Shown here one piece after another: positions 25,784 through 34,400 of a stretch of DNA of 48,745 nucleotides (positions are counted from its first letter, which is position 1; each line of letters starts with the position of its first letter). Source of the stretch: Enterenecus faecium (GTDB lineage Bacteria; Bacillota; Clostridia; Oscillospirales; Oscillospiraceae); the NCBI GenBank assembly GCA_018713215.1, contig DVFO01000106.1, forward strand, positions 1 to 48,745, read 5' to 3'. Position numbers and translations under genes: made by a program. Under the pieces are notes generated by a model. It ran no database searches. It saw nothing but the letters and a program-made list of their open reading frames with translations, and was not told where the DNA came from.

Positions 25784-27705
25784 TCCAGGTCCTCCCATTC
25801 CTCCAGCCACAGGCGGGCCACTGCGTCACTGGGCATCCGCCAGTCTCCCCGGGGGGAGAGGGTGACCGAGCCCACCTTGGGCCCGTCGGGCAGACAGGAG
25901 CGCTTGAACTGCTGGGCGAAGAAGCGGCGGTAGAAGTTGCCCAGCCAGCGGTGGAGGGTGGCCTTGTCATAGCGGTCGCCCAGGGCGTACACCGCCAGAC
26001 GGAACACCTTCCGGGGAGAGAAGCCCCAGCGGATGGCGTAGTAGAGAAAGAAGTCGTGGAGCTCATAGGGGCCCACCAGGTCCTCGGTCTTCTGGGCGAT
26101 CTCCCCGTCCTTGGGGGGAAGCAGTTCCGGGGAGACGGGGGTGTCCAGAATGTCCTGGAGCACCTCGCCCAGCTTGCCCCCCTCCTCCCGGGCCACGTAG
26201 TCCACCAGATGGCGCACCAGGGTCTTGGGAATGGAGGCGTTGACGGCATACATGGACATGTGGTCCCCGTTGTAGGTGGCCCAGCCCAGGGCCAGCTCGG
26301 ACAGGTCCCCGGTGCCGATGACCAGGCCGCCGGTGCGGTTGGCGATGTCCATGAGCACCTGGGTGCGCTCCCGGGCCTGTCCATTTTCAAAGGTGACGGA
26401 GTGGTCCTCCATGGACTGGCCAATGTCGGCAAAGTGCTGGCGCACGGCGTCCCCGATGTTCACTTCCTGGAATCCGGTGCCCAGTTCTCCGGCCAAAATC
26501 TCCGCATTGGACCGGGTACGGGCGGTGGTGCCAAAGCAGGGCATGGTGATGGCCAGAATATCCCGCTTAGCCCGGCCCAGCAGGTCGAAAGCCCGGGCGG
26601 TGATGAGAAGGGCCAGGGTGGAGTCCAGGCCACCGGACAGCCCCACCACGGCGGTGGCGGCATGGGTGTGCTCCAGCCGCTTGGCAAGGCCTAAGGCCGC
26701 CAGGGTCAAAATCTCCTGGCACCGCTGGGCCCGTCCCGCCTCATCCTGGGGCACAAAGGGGGTGGGAGAGATGGGCCGGGTGAGGCGGGTCTCGGACAGG
26801 GTGAAGCGCACCTCCGCCCACCCCTCGGGGTGGCGGCTGTGGAAGGTGGTCAGCCGCTGCCGCTCGTGGCACAGCCGGCCAATGTCCAGCTGGGAGATGG
26901 TCAGCCCGGTTCCGAAGCGGCGCTCGGCCAGCAGAGTGCCGTTTTCCGCAATTAGATTGTGCCCGGAGAACACCAGGTCGGTGGTGGACTCCCCTTCCCC
27001 GGCGTCGGCGTACACATAGCCGCAGCACAGCCGCCCGGACTGGCCCACCACCAGGTTGCGGCGGTAGCTGCTCTTGCCCACGATCTCGTTACTGGCGGAC
27101 AGATTCAAAATCACCGTGGCCCCGTACTCGGCCAGGGTGCGGGAGGGCGGGTCGGACACCCACAAATCCTCGCACAGCTCCACGCCGATGCGCAGGCCGG
27201 GCACATCGGGGCACTCCATGAGGGGAGAGGCCCCGTACAGCTCCTGCCACCCCTCCTCCAGGTGGGGCAGGCGCACCAAAAAGCTGTGGTCAAAGAACAG
27301 CCCCTCCCCGGAGGCAAACCACCGCTGTTCGTAGAACTCCCCGTAGTTGGGGATGTGGGTCTTGGGCACCACCGTCACCACCTGGCCGTACTGGATGACC
27401 ACGGCGCAGTTGTACAGCTTGCCCCCCGCCCGCAGGGGCATACCCAGGGCGCAGAGCACCTCCAGGTGCTGGGTGGCCTGCATCACGCTGCGCAGAGCCT
27501 CCAGGGCTCCATCCAGCAGCGTGTCCTGCAAAAACAGGTCGCCGCAGGTGTAGCCGGTGAGGCACAGCTCGGGCAGGACGAGAATTTTAACCCCCTGCTC
27601 CTGGGCCTCCTCCATCAGGCGGACAATTTCCGCCCCGTTGTGGGCGCAGTCGGCCACCCGGATGGAGGGGGTGCCCGCCGCCACGCATATCAAGCCGTCT
27701 TTCAT
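25780..27705 (-). CDS. nadE: Glutamine-dependent NAD(+) synthetase
   Basis: This 641-residue two-domain enzyme carries out the last step of NAD synthesis: deamido-NAD plus ammonia from glutamine plus ATP gives NAD. The N-terminal nitrilase-type amidase (about 1-290) shows the Glu-Lys-Cys triad at E46 (LPELCLTG), K115 (VPKTHIPNYGEF) and C178 (GVELCEDLW). The C-terminal synthetase has the ATP-pyrophosphatase P-loop SGGLDS (357-362), GTGDLSELALGW and a YAVNASIPKTLV segment. Length fits the glutamine-dependent class. ATG at 27705 is chosen because GAAGGAGG lies upstream of it. A promoter is at 27744-27772. Confidence 0.95.
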   Translation of the reverse strand: MKDGLICVAAGTPSIRVADCAHNGAEIVRLMEEAQEQGVKILVLPELCLTGYTCGDLFLQDTLLDGALEALRSVMQATQHLEVLCALGMPLRAGGKLYNCAVVIQYGQVVTVVPKTHIPNYGEFYEQRWFASGEGLFFDHSFLVRLPHLEEGWQELYGASPLMECPDVPGLRIGVELCEDLWVSDPPSRTLAEYGATVILNLSASNEIVGKSSYRRNLVVGQSGRLCCGYVYADAGEGESTTDLVFSGHNLIAENGTLLAERRFGTGLTISQLDIGRLCHERQRLTTFHSRHPEGWAEVRFTLSETRLTRPISPTPFVPQDEAGRAQRCQEILTLAALGLAKRLEHTHAATAVVGLSGGLDSTLALLITARAFDLLGRAKRDILAITMPCFGTTARTRSNAEILAGELGTGFQEVNIGDAVRQHFADIGQSMEDHSVTFENGQARERTQVLMDIANRTGGLVIGTGDLSELALGWATYNGDHMSMYAVNASIPKTLVRHLVDYVAREEGGKLGEVLQDILDTPVSPELLPPKDGEIAQKTEDLVGPYELHDFFLYYAIRWGFSPRKVFRLAVYALGDRYDKATLHRWLGNFYRRFFAQQFKRSCLPDGPKVGSVTLSPRGDWRMPSDAVARLWLEEWEDLE

Positions 27706-27743
27706 GGGAAAACAGCCTCCTTCTTCACAATACATCGGGGTCT

Positions 27744-27772
27744 ATCATATCCCAAACCCGGGAAAATTGCAA
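27744..27772 (-). promoter_or_regulatory. Promoter for nadE
   Basis: On the minus strand TTGCAA (27772-27767), 17 bases, TATGAT (27749-27744), about 40 bases before the ATG. Confidence 0.65.
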
Positions 27773-27815
27773 CCGCTGGACCCAGTGTCAGCCCTGATTT
27801 TGCCGGGGCCAAACA

Positions 27816-27869
27816 GCCTCCCTCAGGGAGGGAGGTGGCATCGCCAACGGCGATGACGGAGGGAGATTG
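27816..27869 (+). repeat. Small two-hairpin repeat, forward copy
   Basis: It begins GCCTCCCTCAGGGAGG, goes on to the hairpin CATCGCC-AAC-GGCGATG and ends CGGAGGGAGATTG. The order (CTCCC hairpin, variable GC hairpin, GGAGGGA tail) is the same as at 45049-45090 and in the inverted copies. Confidence 0.75.
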
Positions 27870-28166
27870 CAGTAGGCACCCAAGGGCATTGACGCAATGG
27901 GCGGCGTGTACCGGAGTGATCGGGAAGTCGGGCAGAGGTCTTTTCTCTGTACCGACCTGTGGTACTGACGCCCGCTTGCTCCCTCAGACTGCCCTCACGG
28001 GCAGCCAGCTCCCTCCCGGAGGGAGCCATCTTCCCAGCCCTCCAGCCTCTCCCTTATCAAATCCGTGCCGCTTTTGCGGCACACCACAATTCTTCATTTT
28101 TCATTCTTCATTTCCCACGTTCTAACTCCCCGCCCCCTGTCATAGGCTGGTGGAGAGGTGAATGCT
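27870..28166. other. Non-coding spacer between nadE and spoIIP
   Basis: About 105 bases separate two facing small repeats. The rest, up to the spoIIP ribosome site, is AT-richer and shows no gene. No confident spoIIP promoter was recognised; a sporulation-sigma promoter may be present but is not obvious. Confidence 0.4.
27975..28027 (-). repeat. Small two-hairpin repeat, inverted copy
   Basis: Read on the minus strand it has GGCTCCCTCCGGGAGGGAGC, then the hairpin CTGCCC-GTGA-GGGCAG, then TGAGGGAGCAAG. It is the same layout as the forward copy 105 bases away but with a different, still self-complementary, second hairpin. Confidence 0.65.
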
Positions 28167-29327
28167 ATGCAAAAGAACAGGACAAGTGCCCCCCTGCTGC
28201 GCGGCGTCCGGCAGGGCATCGCCCTCTTCCTGACAGCTGTGGCCCTGTGGATCGTCTATCTCACCGCCGACCCCGCGGTGGCCCTTGAAAAACTCAAACA
28301 GCTGGCCCAACTGGACCAGCTCACCGCCGCTCTTGTGAATTTGGAACTGCCCTGGGACACCCAGCCCTCCACACCCCTGTGGCAGCAGGTGATTCTGGGC
28401 CAGTCCTCCCTGCTGGCCGGGGCCGCTCAGGCCACCCCAGCCCCAGTGGCCACCGAAGCGCCCCAGCCCACCGCCACTCCACAGCCGGAAGCGGAGGAAC
28501 AGGAGGAGACGCCCGAGGAGCCTCCGGCACAGACCACCACCGCCCCGGACGGCATCATTCCCAGCACCCTGAAAGCCACCGACTCCCCGGTGTATGCCAC
28601 CTATGACACCGTGAGCATCCGCAACTACACCGACTACGCCCTGGATGTCAAGGCCCTGTTGGAGGCCGCCCCTAAGCTCACCCCGGCTCAGGAGGGCCCG
28701 GATATTCTCATCTATCATTCCCACGCCACCGAGGCCTATACCATGGACGGCACCGACATGTACGAGGAGAGCGACAGCTACCGCACGTTGAACACCGAGC
28801 AGAACATGGTGCGGGTGGGCACCGAGATGACCAAGATTTTGGAGGCGGCGGGACTGGAGGTCATCCACGACACCACCCTCTACGACTACCCCGATTACAA
28901 CGACGCCTACAACCGCTCCTCCCAGGCGGTGAAAGAGACGTTGGACAAATACCCCTCCATCCGCCTGGTTATTGACGTACACCGGGATGCCCTGGTGGCC
29001 AATGATGGCACCATCTATAAGACGGTGGCGGGCACGGTGGAGAACTGCGCCCAGGTGATGATGGTCATGGGCACCGACTCTCTGGGCCAGACTCACCCCA
29101 ATTGGCGGGTCAACCTGTCCCTGGCCACCTCCATCCAGAAGGCCCTGGCAGATAAGTGGTCCACCCTGGCCCGGCCCATCGCCCTGCGCACCTCCCGGTT
29201 CAACCAGCACTACTCCACCGGGTGCCTGCTGGTGGAGATCGGCAGCCACGGCAACACCCTCCAGGAGGCCATCACCGCCGGGCGGCTGTTCGCCCGTACC
29301 ATAGCAGATCTATTTCAAAAGCAATAG
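28167..29327 (+). CDS. spoIIP: Stage II sporulation protein P
   Basis: This 386-residue protein has one N-terminal membrane helix (about 15-36), then a low-complexity Pro/Thr/Glu linker (about 85-130) and the SpoIIP catalytic domain (about 165-385). SpoIIP is an N-acetylmuramoyl-L-alanine amidase and endopeptidase that, with SpoIID and SpoIIM, thins peptidoglycan during engulfment of the forespore. Conserved zinc-site elements are seen in 'ILIYHSHATEAY', 'VIDVHRDA' and 'LVEIGSHGNT'. ATG at 28167 follows GGAGAGG; a GTG at 28158 is in frame but lies too close to the ribosome site. It is monocistronic with its own terminator, and spoIID is at 42366-43403. Confidence 0.93.
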   Translation: MQKNRTSAPLLRGVRQGIALFLTAVALWIVYLTADPAVALEKLKQLAQLDQLTAALVNLELPWDTQPSTPLWQQVILGQSSLLAGAAQATPAPVATEAPQPTATPQPEAEEQEETPEEPPAQTTTAPDGIIPSTLKATDSPVYATYDTVSIRNYTDYALDVKALLEAAPKLTPAQEGPDILIYHSHATEAYTMDGTDMYEESDSYRTLNTEQNMVRVGTEMTKILEAAGLEVIHDTTLYDYPDYNDAYNRSSQAVKETLDKYPSIRLVIDVHRDALVANDGTIYKTVAGTVENCAQVMMVMGTDSLGQTHPNWRVNLSLATSIQKALADKWSTLARPIALRTSRFNQHYSTGCLLVEIGSHGNTLQEAITAGRLFARTIADLFQKQ

Positions 29328-29334
29328 CCTGAAA

Positions 29335-29371
29335 AAGGTGGAAGCGGTCTGAACCAGGCCACTTCCACCTT
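29335..29371 (+). terminator. spoIIP terminator
   Basis: AAGGTGGAAG pairs with CTTCCACCTT and is followed by a T-rich CTCTTTTCTCTTTT tail. Confidence 0.8.
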
Positions 29372-29404
29372 CTCTTTTCTCTTTTCAAGCCCTCTGGCTT
29401 GGTT

Positions 29405-29914
29405 GGGACGCTTCCCGCTGGGGGTTTCTTTTGAGCGGGCAAAAGAAACCAAAACCCGCTTAGGGCGTTCCCCCCTAAGGACCTCCCTGGGGTACGAGGC
29501 TGGGCCTGCGTCAAGGCTATATTCGGCCCGTCACCTTTGCTGTGGCCCCTGTTTGTTCCACCACACCAGGCGACCCTGGGCAGCTGGCCCTATGGCTGGG
29601 CGATTTCCACCTCCGGGCCTACCCTGGAGAAGCGGCGTTCCCGCCGCCGGGAGCCAGCCCCTCGATAGCTGGGAACAGCGGCTCACCAGAGTAAGGCCCT
29701 GGCAGTAAAAGGCCGTATGAACAGAGAAGTGAACACGAACCATAGAACAGAAAGCCATCTATGTGACTCCACCGGGCCAAGGACCGAAACAAGGAGGATG
29801 CAGGGACACCCAGTACCGCGGGGTGGATTCCACAAGGCGGGGGAAGGCCCCGCCTTTGGTGGGTCTTTGGTGACTTTCTGCCCAGTCAGAAAGTTACCCC
29901 AGCGGAGCGTCCCC
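29405..29914 (+). repeat. Large structured repeat element, copy B (complete)
   Basis: The left end GGGACGCTTCCCGCTGGGGG pairs with the right end CCCCAGCGGAGCGTCCCC. Inside are the hairpin GGTTTCTTTTG/CAAAAGAAACC (29423-29450), a CTTAGGG/CCCTAAG hairpin and GCGGCG-TTCC-CGCCGC. These are followed by a weakened GGAA-loop hairpin (29668-29679), GGCGGGG/CCCCGCC, and a distal hairpin GGTGACTTTCTG/CAGAAAGTTACC. Length is 510 bases. It lies between the convergent spoIIP and azlD genes. Open frames of up to about 100 codons inside it are spurious. Confidence 0.85.
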
Positions 29915-29997
29915 GGCTGGGGCGCTGGTCTCCGCCTGACCAATCGGAGAAGGACAGGCCCTGCCCGTCACCGCCTTCGCCGTGCCACATAGACAGA

Positions 29998-30324
29998 TTA
30001 AAATATGACCTGCACCAATACCATGTAGAAAATGGTACCCCCCATAATAGACAGCATATTGTTGCGCTTCCACAGGTGGAGCCCCACCACGGCAGCGCAG
30101 GCCAACAGTGCGGGCAGCCACTGGTCTGTGGAGGTAAAGCGCACCCCCTTCAGGCAGTACACAATGAGCATGGCAATGACCCCGGCGGGGAGATATTTGC
30201 CCAGATAGAGCACCACTTTGGGGGGCTTGCCCCCTCGGTCAAAGAGGAAAAAGGGCAGGGCTCGGGTGAGAAAGGTCACCACCGCCATCACCGCAATGGC
30301 GGCAGCCGTTTGGGCGATACTCAT
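29998..30324 (-). CDS. azlD: Branched-chain amino acid exporter small subunit AzlD
   Basis: This 108-residue protein with about four membrane helices has the AzlD pattern 'AVVTFLTRALPFFLF' followed by a short basic segment, 'YLPAGVIAMLIVYCL' and 'LHLWKRNNMLSIMGGTIFYM'. AzlD pairs with the larger AzlC subunit in exporting branched-chain amino acids or analogues. ATG at 30324 overlaps the azlC stop by 4 bases (ATGA), so the two are made together. Its stop is followed at once by repeat copy B. Confidence 0.9.
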   Translation of the reverse strand: MSIAQTAAAIAVMAVVTFLTRALPFFLFDRGGKPPKVVLYLGKYLPAGVIAMLIVYCLKGVRFTSTDQWLPALLACAAVVGLHLWKRNNMLSIMGGTIFYMVLVQVIF

Positions 30325-31022
30325 ACCTGTTCCTCCTCTCGGTCCAAATAGGGGCGCAGCAGCAACAGACCCGCCACCAAAATGCCCAGGGCGGGGATGA
30401 GAAACTGTCCATTCTCCGCCCCCAACGCCAACAGGCACACCAGAGTGCCACCCGCTCCCAAAAACACCGGCAAGTGCCGGGAGGCAGACTGCCACTGCTC
30501 CACAGCGATGACCAGAAACAGGGCAGTCATGGCAAAGTCAATGCCCTGGGTGTTGATGGTGATGAGGGCACCCGCCACCGCCCCGATCACCGACCCGGCA
30601 ATCCAATACAACTGGTCCAGCAGGGCGATGGCAAAGTAGAAGTCCCGGGGCTCCACCCCCTCCGGCGCCTCCACCCCCGCCAGCAGAGCGTAGGTCTCGT
30701 CGGTGAGGGAAAACATCATGTACCACTTCCGTGCCCCCATGCCCCGGAATTTCTCCAGCATGGACAGGCCGTACACCAGGTGTCGGAAATTGATGATGAG
30801 GGTCAGCAGGGCCACGTCCGCCAGGGGGGCCGCTGTGGACAGCAGACTCACCCCCAGATACTGGCCGCTTCCGGCGTAAATGGTCATGGACATCAGGGCC
30901 GACCACAAAGGCACATACCCCGCCGCCGACATCATCCACCCAAAGACGATGCCGATGGACAGATAGCCCATGAGCACCGGCACCGTGTAGGGAAAGGCGG
31001 CGGCGATGGTCTTCCGATTCAT
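30321..31022 (-). CDS. azlC: Branched-chain amino acid exporter large subunit AzlC
   Basis: This 233-residue integral membrane protein is of the AzlC/YgaZ family. Recognisable parts are 'AAFPYTVPVLMGYLSIGIVFG', the core 'YAGSGQYLGVSLLS', and 'INFRHLVYGLSM' with the conserved Asn-Phe-Arg-His, followed by a DETYAL segment. About seven hydrophobic helices are predicted. ATG at 31022 follows AAGGAAG. A good promoter lies at 31059-31087. The pair would protect against excess leucine-type amino acids. Confidence 0.92.
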   Translation of the reverse strand: MNRKTIAAAFPYTVPVLMGYLSIGIVFGWMMSAAGYVPLWSALMSMTIYAGSGQYLGVSLLSTAAPLADVALLTLIINFRHLVYGLSMLEKFRGMGARKWYMMFSLTDETYALLAGVEAPEGVEPRDFYFAIALLDQLYWIAGSVIGAVAGALITINTQGIDFAMTALFLVIAVEQWQSASRHLPVFLGAGGTLVCLLALGAENGQFLIPALGILVAGLLLLRPYLDREEEQV

Positions 31023-31058
31023 GTCAGGTCACTTCCTTGCGCTTCTCTTTTGTACGCT

Positions 31059-31087
31059 ATTATACGAAAGTATCTGGCGTTTGGCAA
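31059..31087 (-). promoter_or_regulatory. Promoter for azlCD
   Basis: On the minus strand TTGCCA (31087-31082), 17 bases, then a perfect TATAAT (31064-31059). A GTACAAAT half-site (31104-31111) lies just upstream. Confidence 0.7.
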
Positions 31088-31287
31088 GGGCCGTTCCACT
31101 CCCGTACAAATTACCCGGATTTCTCCCCTCTCAACGGGGCAATCACCGGGTCAAATTGAGAATTTATCCGGAAAAAGCCCCCGGAACTACCGCAAAAAGA
31201 GCATTCAAATATCCGGATATTTTGCAGATACTCCTTGAATGACCGGGTGATAGCCATGAAAATTTTATATTTTACTTACTTTTGTTC

Positions 31288-31301
31288 AATTTGTATTGTT
31301 A
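31288..31301 (+). promoter_or_regulatory. Shared upstream motif AATTTGTATTGTTA (copy 2)
   Basis: Identical to 16815-16828. Its distance to the -35 of the downstream promoter equals that of copy 1 (49 bases from motif start to -35 start). Confidence 0.45.
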
Positions 31302-31336
31302 AGAAGGGAGAAAATACGTTATCTTCGTCCATATCG

Positions 31337-31365
31337 TTGATGTCCGTATAACTGTATGCTAAGAT
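31337..31365 (+). promoter_or_regulatory. Promoter for the second double-GH43 surface enzyme
   Basis: TTGATG (31337-31342), 17 bases, TAAGAT (31360-31365), about 85 bases before the ATG. Confidence 0.6.
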
Positions 31366-31448
31366 TTTCCTGACAAAGGGGTTTGCAGCGCCCTGCGGAC
31401 CCAGACAGCTGGTACGCTGTCAGAAACAAACGAGAAGGAGGACAAACC

Positions 31449-34400
31449 ATGAGAAACACGTTTCTAAAACGAGCAGTGGGAGTTGCGCTGGCTCTGACCA
31501 TGACCCTCAGCGCCATTCCCCTCTCACCCCGGGCTGTGGCAACTTCGGACAGCGGGAATGAGACCTTTACCAATCCCGTGATGTATGCCGACGTCCCGGA
31601 TGTGGACGTCATCCGGGTGGATGACGCCTACTACATGGTGAGCACCACCATGCACCTCTCCCCCGGCTGCCCCGTGATGAAGTCCACGGACCTGGTCAAC
31701 TGGGAGACGGTGAGCTACACCTACGACATTCTGGATGACGGCGACAAGTTCGCCCTGCGCAACGGGGAGAGCGACTACGGCAGCGGCTCCTGGGCCGCCA
31801 GCATCCGCCACTACAACGGCAAGTATTACGTATCCTTTGCCAGCCTGTCCACCGGGAAGACCTACATCTTCTCCACCACCGACGTGGAAAACGGCACCTG
31901 GCATCGGTCTGAGTTTTCCGGCTACCTCCACGACGTGTCCCTGCTCACCACCCAGGACGACGGCATGTACGTGGTCTACGGCAGCGGCACCGCCCGGTGC
32001 CGCCCCGTCTACGAGGACGAGAATGGGGACATCACCCTGGGCGACGAGGTGACCCTCATTGAATACACCGGCCTGGACAACGACGGCAATCCGGTCAACG
32101 GTCCTGTGTCCTACATCTCCGAGGGCATCCACGCCTATGAGATCGGGGACTACTACTACCTGTTTATGATTCAGTGGCCCACCGGCGGACGCCGACAGGA
32201 AGTCTGCTGGCGCGCCTCCTCCCTGGACGGCCCCTGGGAGAGCCGCAAGGTCTTCGACTCCGGCCTGGAGTTTGACGGCCAGATGGACAACGCCGGCGTG
32301 GCCCAGGGCGGCATCGTGCAGGCCGCCGACGGCTCCTGGTACGCCATGCTCTTCCAGGACCACGGCTCTGTGGGCCGCATCCCGGTGCTGGTACCTGTGA
32401 CCTGGGAGGACGGCTGGCCCGTGTTCGGCGATGAAAACGGACAGGCCCCTGTGGAGATGGACCTCCCCGACACCTACACCGGCGAGAAGGACATTGTGGT
32501 CTCCGACGAGTTCTACAACGGCCAGCCCCACTCCTTCGCCGCCGACAACAGCAGCGTGTCCACCACCGCGGACACCGCCACCCAGAACGCGGCAGCGGTA
32601 GAGGCCCAGCCCACCGCCGACCAAGAGGCCGAGCGGATGGAGCTGATTGTCAACGGCGGCTTTGAGGACGGCTCCGAGCCCTGGACCACCCAGGAGTCTG
32701 CCACGTTGGAGCTTGTCACCGAAGAGGCCTACTCCGGCTCCACCTCTCTGAAGGTCTCTGACCGCACCGACACCGCTTCCGGCCCCAAGCAGGACCTCAC
32801 CGGTCAGCTGACCGCAGGCCAGCAGGTGGAGGTCACCGCCCACGTCAAGTACAACGAAGGCCCTGACTCCAAGACCTTCAACCTGTGCATCCAGTGCGGC
32901 GACTGGACGGGCATCGACGTGGCCGCCTCGGTCACTGCCCAGAAGGGCGAGTGGGCCACCATCACCGGCACCTACACCATTCCCGAGGATGCAGACATGT
33001 CCTCGGTGGGCTGCTTCATTGAGACCGCCTGGACCTCTGACCCCGACCCGGTCAACGACCTGTTCGACTTCTATGTGGACGACGTGTCCGTCACCGTGGA
33101 GGCAGAGGAGCCGGGCTACGGCATTATCGTCAACGGCGGCTTTGAAAACGGCTCCGAGCCCTGGGCCGTCCAGGAGGCCTCCACTCTGGAGATCGTCACC
33201 GAGGAGGCATTCAGCGGCTCTTATTCCGCCAAGATCTCCGACCGCACCAACACCGCCTCCGGCCCCAAGCAGGTCCTCACCGGACAGCTGATCCAGGGCC
33301 AGAAGGTCCAGGTCAGCGCCAAGGTCAAGTACAACGATGGCCCCGCCTCCAAGACCTTCAACTTCTGCATCCAGTGCGGCGACTGGCGCGGCATTGACGT
33401 GGTGGGCTCGGTCACCGCCCAAAAGGGCCAGTGGGCCACCATCACCGGCACCTACACCATCCCCAACGATGCAGACATGTCCTATGTGGGCTGCTTCATC
33501 GAGACCGCCTGGACCGCCACCCCCGACCCCACCAACGACCTGTTCGACTTCTATGTGGACGACGTGTCCGTGGTGGTGCTGCCCGACGAGAAGGAGCCTG
33601 TGGAGCCCGGAGAGAACGACGACAACGGCTCCTATCTGAACCTGGCCTGGCAGTGGAACCACAACCCCAACAACAACGACTGGTCTCTGACCCAGCGCAA
33701 CGGTTTCCTGCGCCTGACCACCGGCACCAAGGCCAAGAACATCCTGGAGGCCCGGAACACCCTGACCCAGCGCACCTACGGCCCCACCTGCTCGGGCAAT
33801 GTGGCACTGGAGATTGCCGGGATGAAGAACGGCGATGTGGCCGGACTGGCCGCCTTCCAGCAGCGGTACGGCTACGTGGGCGTGAAGATGGAAAACGGCA
33901 CCAAGTACCTGGTGATGACCAAGACCGAGTCCGACTCTGACCCCAACGGCACCGAGGTGGAGAGAGTGGCTCTGGACAACGGGGTCAACCGGGTATACCT
34001 CCGGGTGGACTTCGACTACACCCAGCGCAAGGATCAGGCCACCTTCTTCTACAGCCTGGACGGCGCAGCGTGGACCCAGATCGGCAACACCCTGCAAATG
34101 GCCTACACCATGCCCCACTTCATGGGCTACCGTTTCGGCCTGTTCAACTACGCCACCCAGACCACTGGCGGCTATGTGGACTTTGACTACTTCCACGTCT
34201 CCGACCAGGGCTCCAACGGCTCTGAGACCGTGCTGAATGCCTCTCTGGACGACATCGACGACGTGCTGGGCGTGGCCTACGCCCAGGTGGAGCTGCCCGT
34301 GAAGCTGGACACCCTCCCCGACGGCGACTACACCAAGCTGGAAGCGTCCCTGAACATCCCCGACGACTTCACCGTGTCCGGCGTGGTATTTGACGAGAAG

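Noticed and set aside
29403..29708. A roughly 100-codon open frame in repeat copy B, and similar frames on both strands of copies A, C and D
   Set aside because: The hairpin differences between copies are compensatory at the base-pair level, not synonymous at the codon level. The frames are open by composition only.
32640..33577. The CBM duplication as an assembly artefact
   Set aside because: The two modules differ at many scattered positions, including non-synonymous ones, so they are true diverged duplicates.
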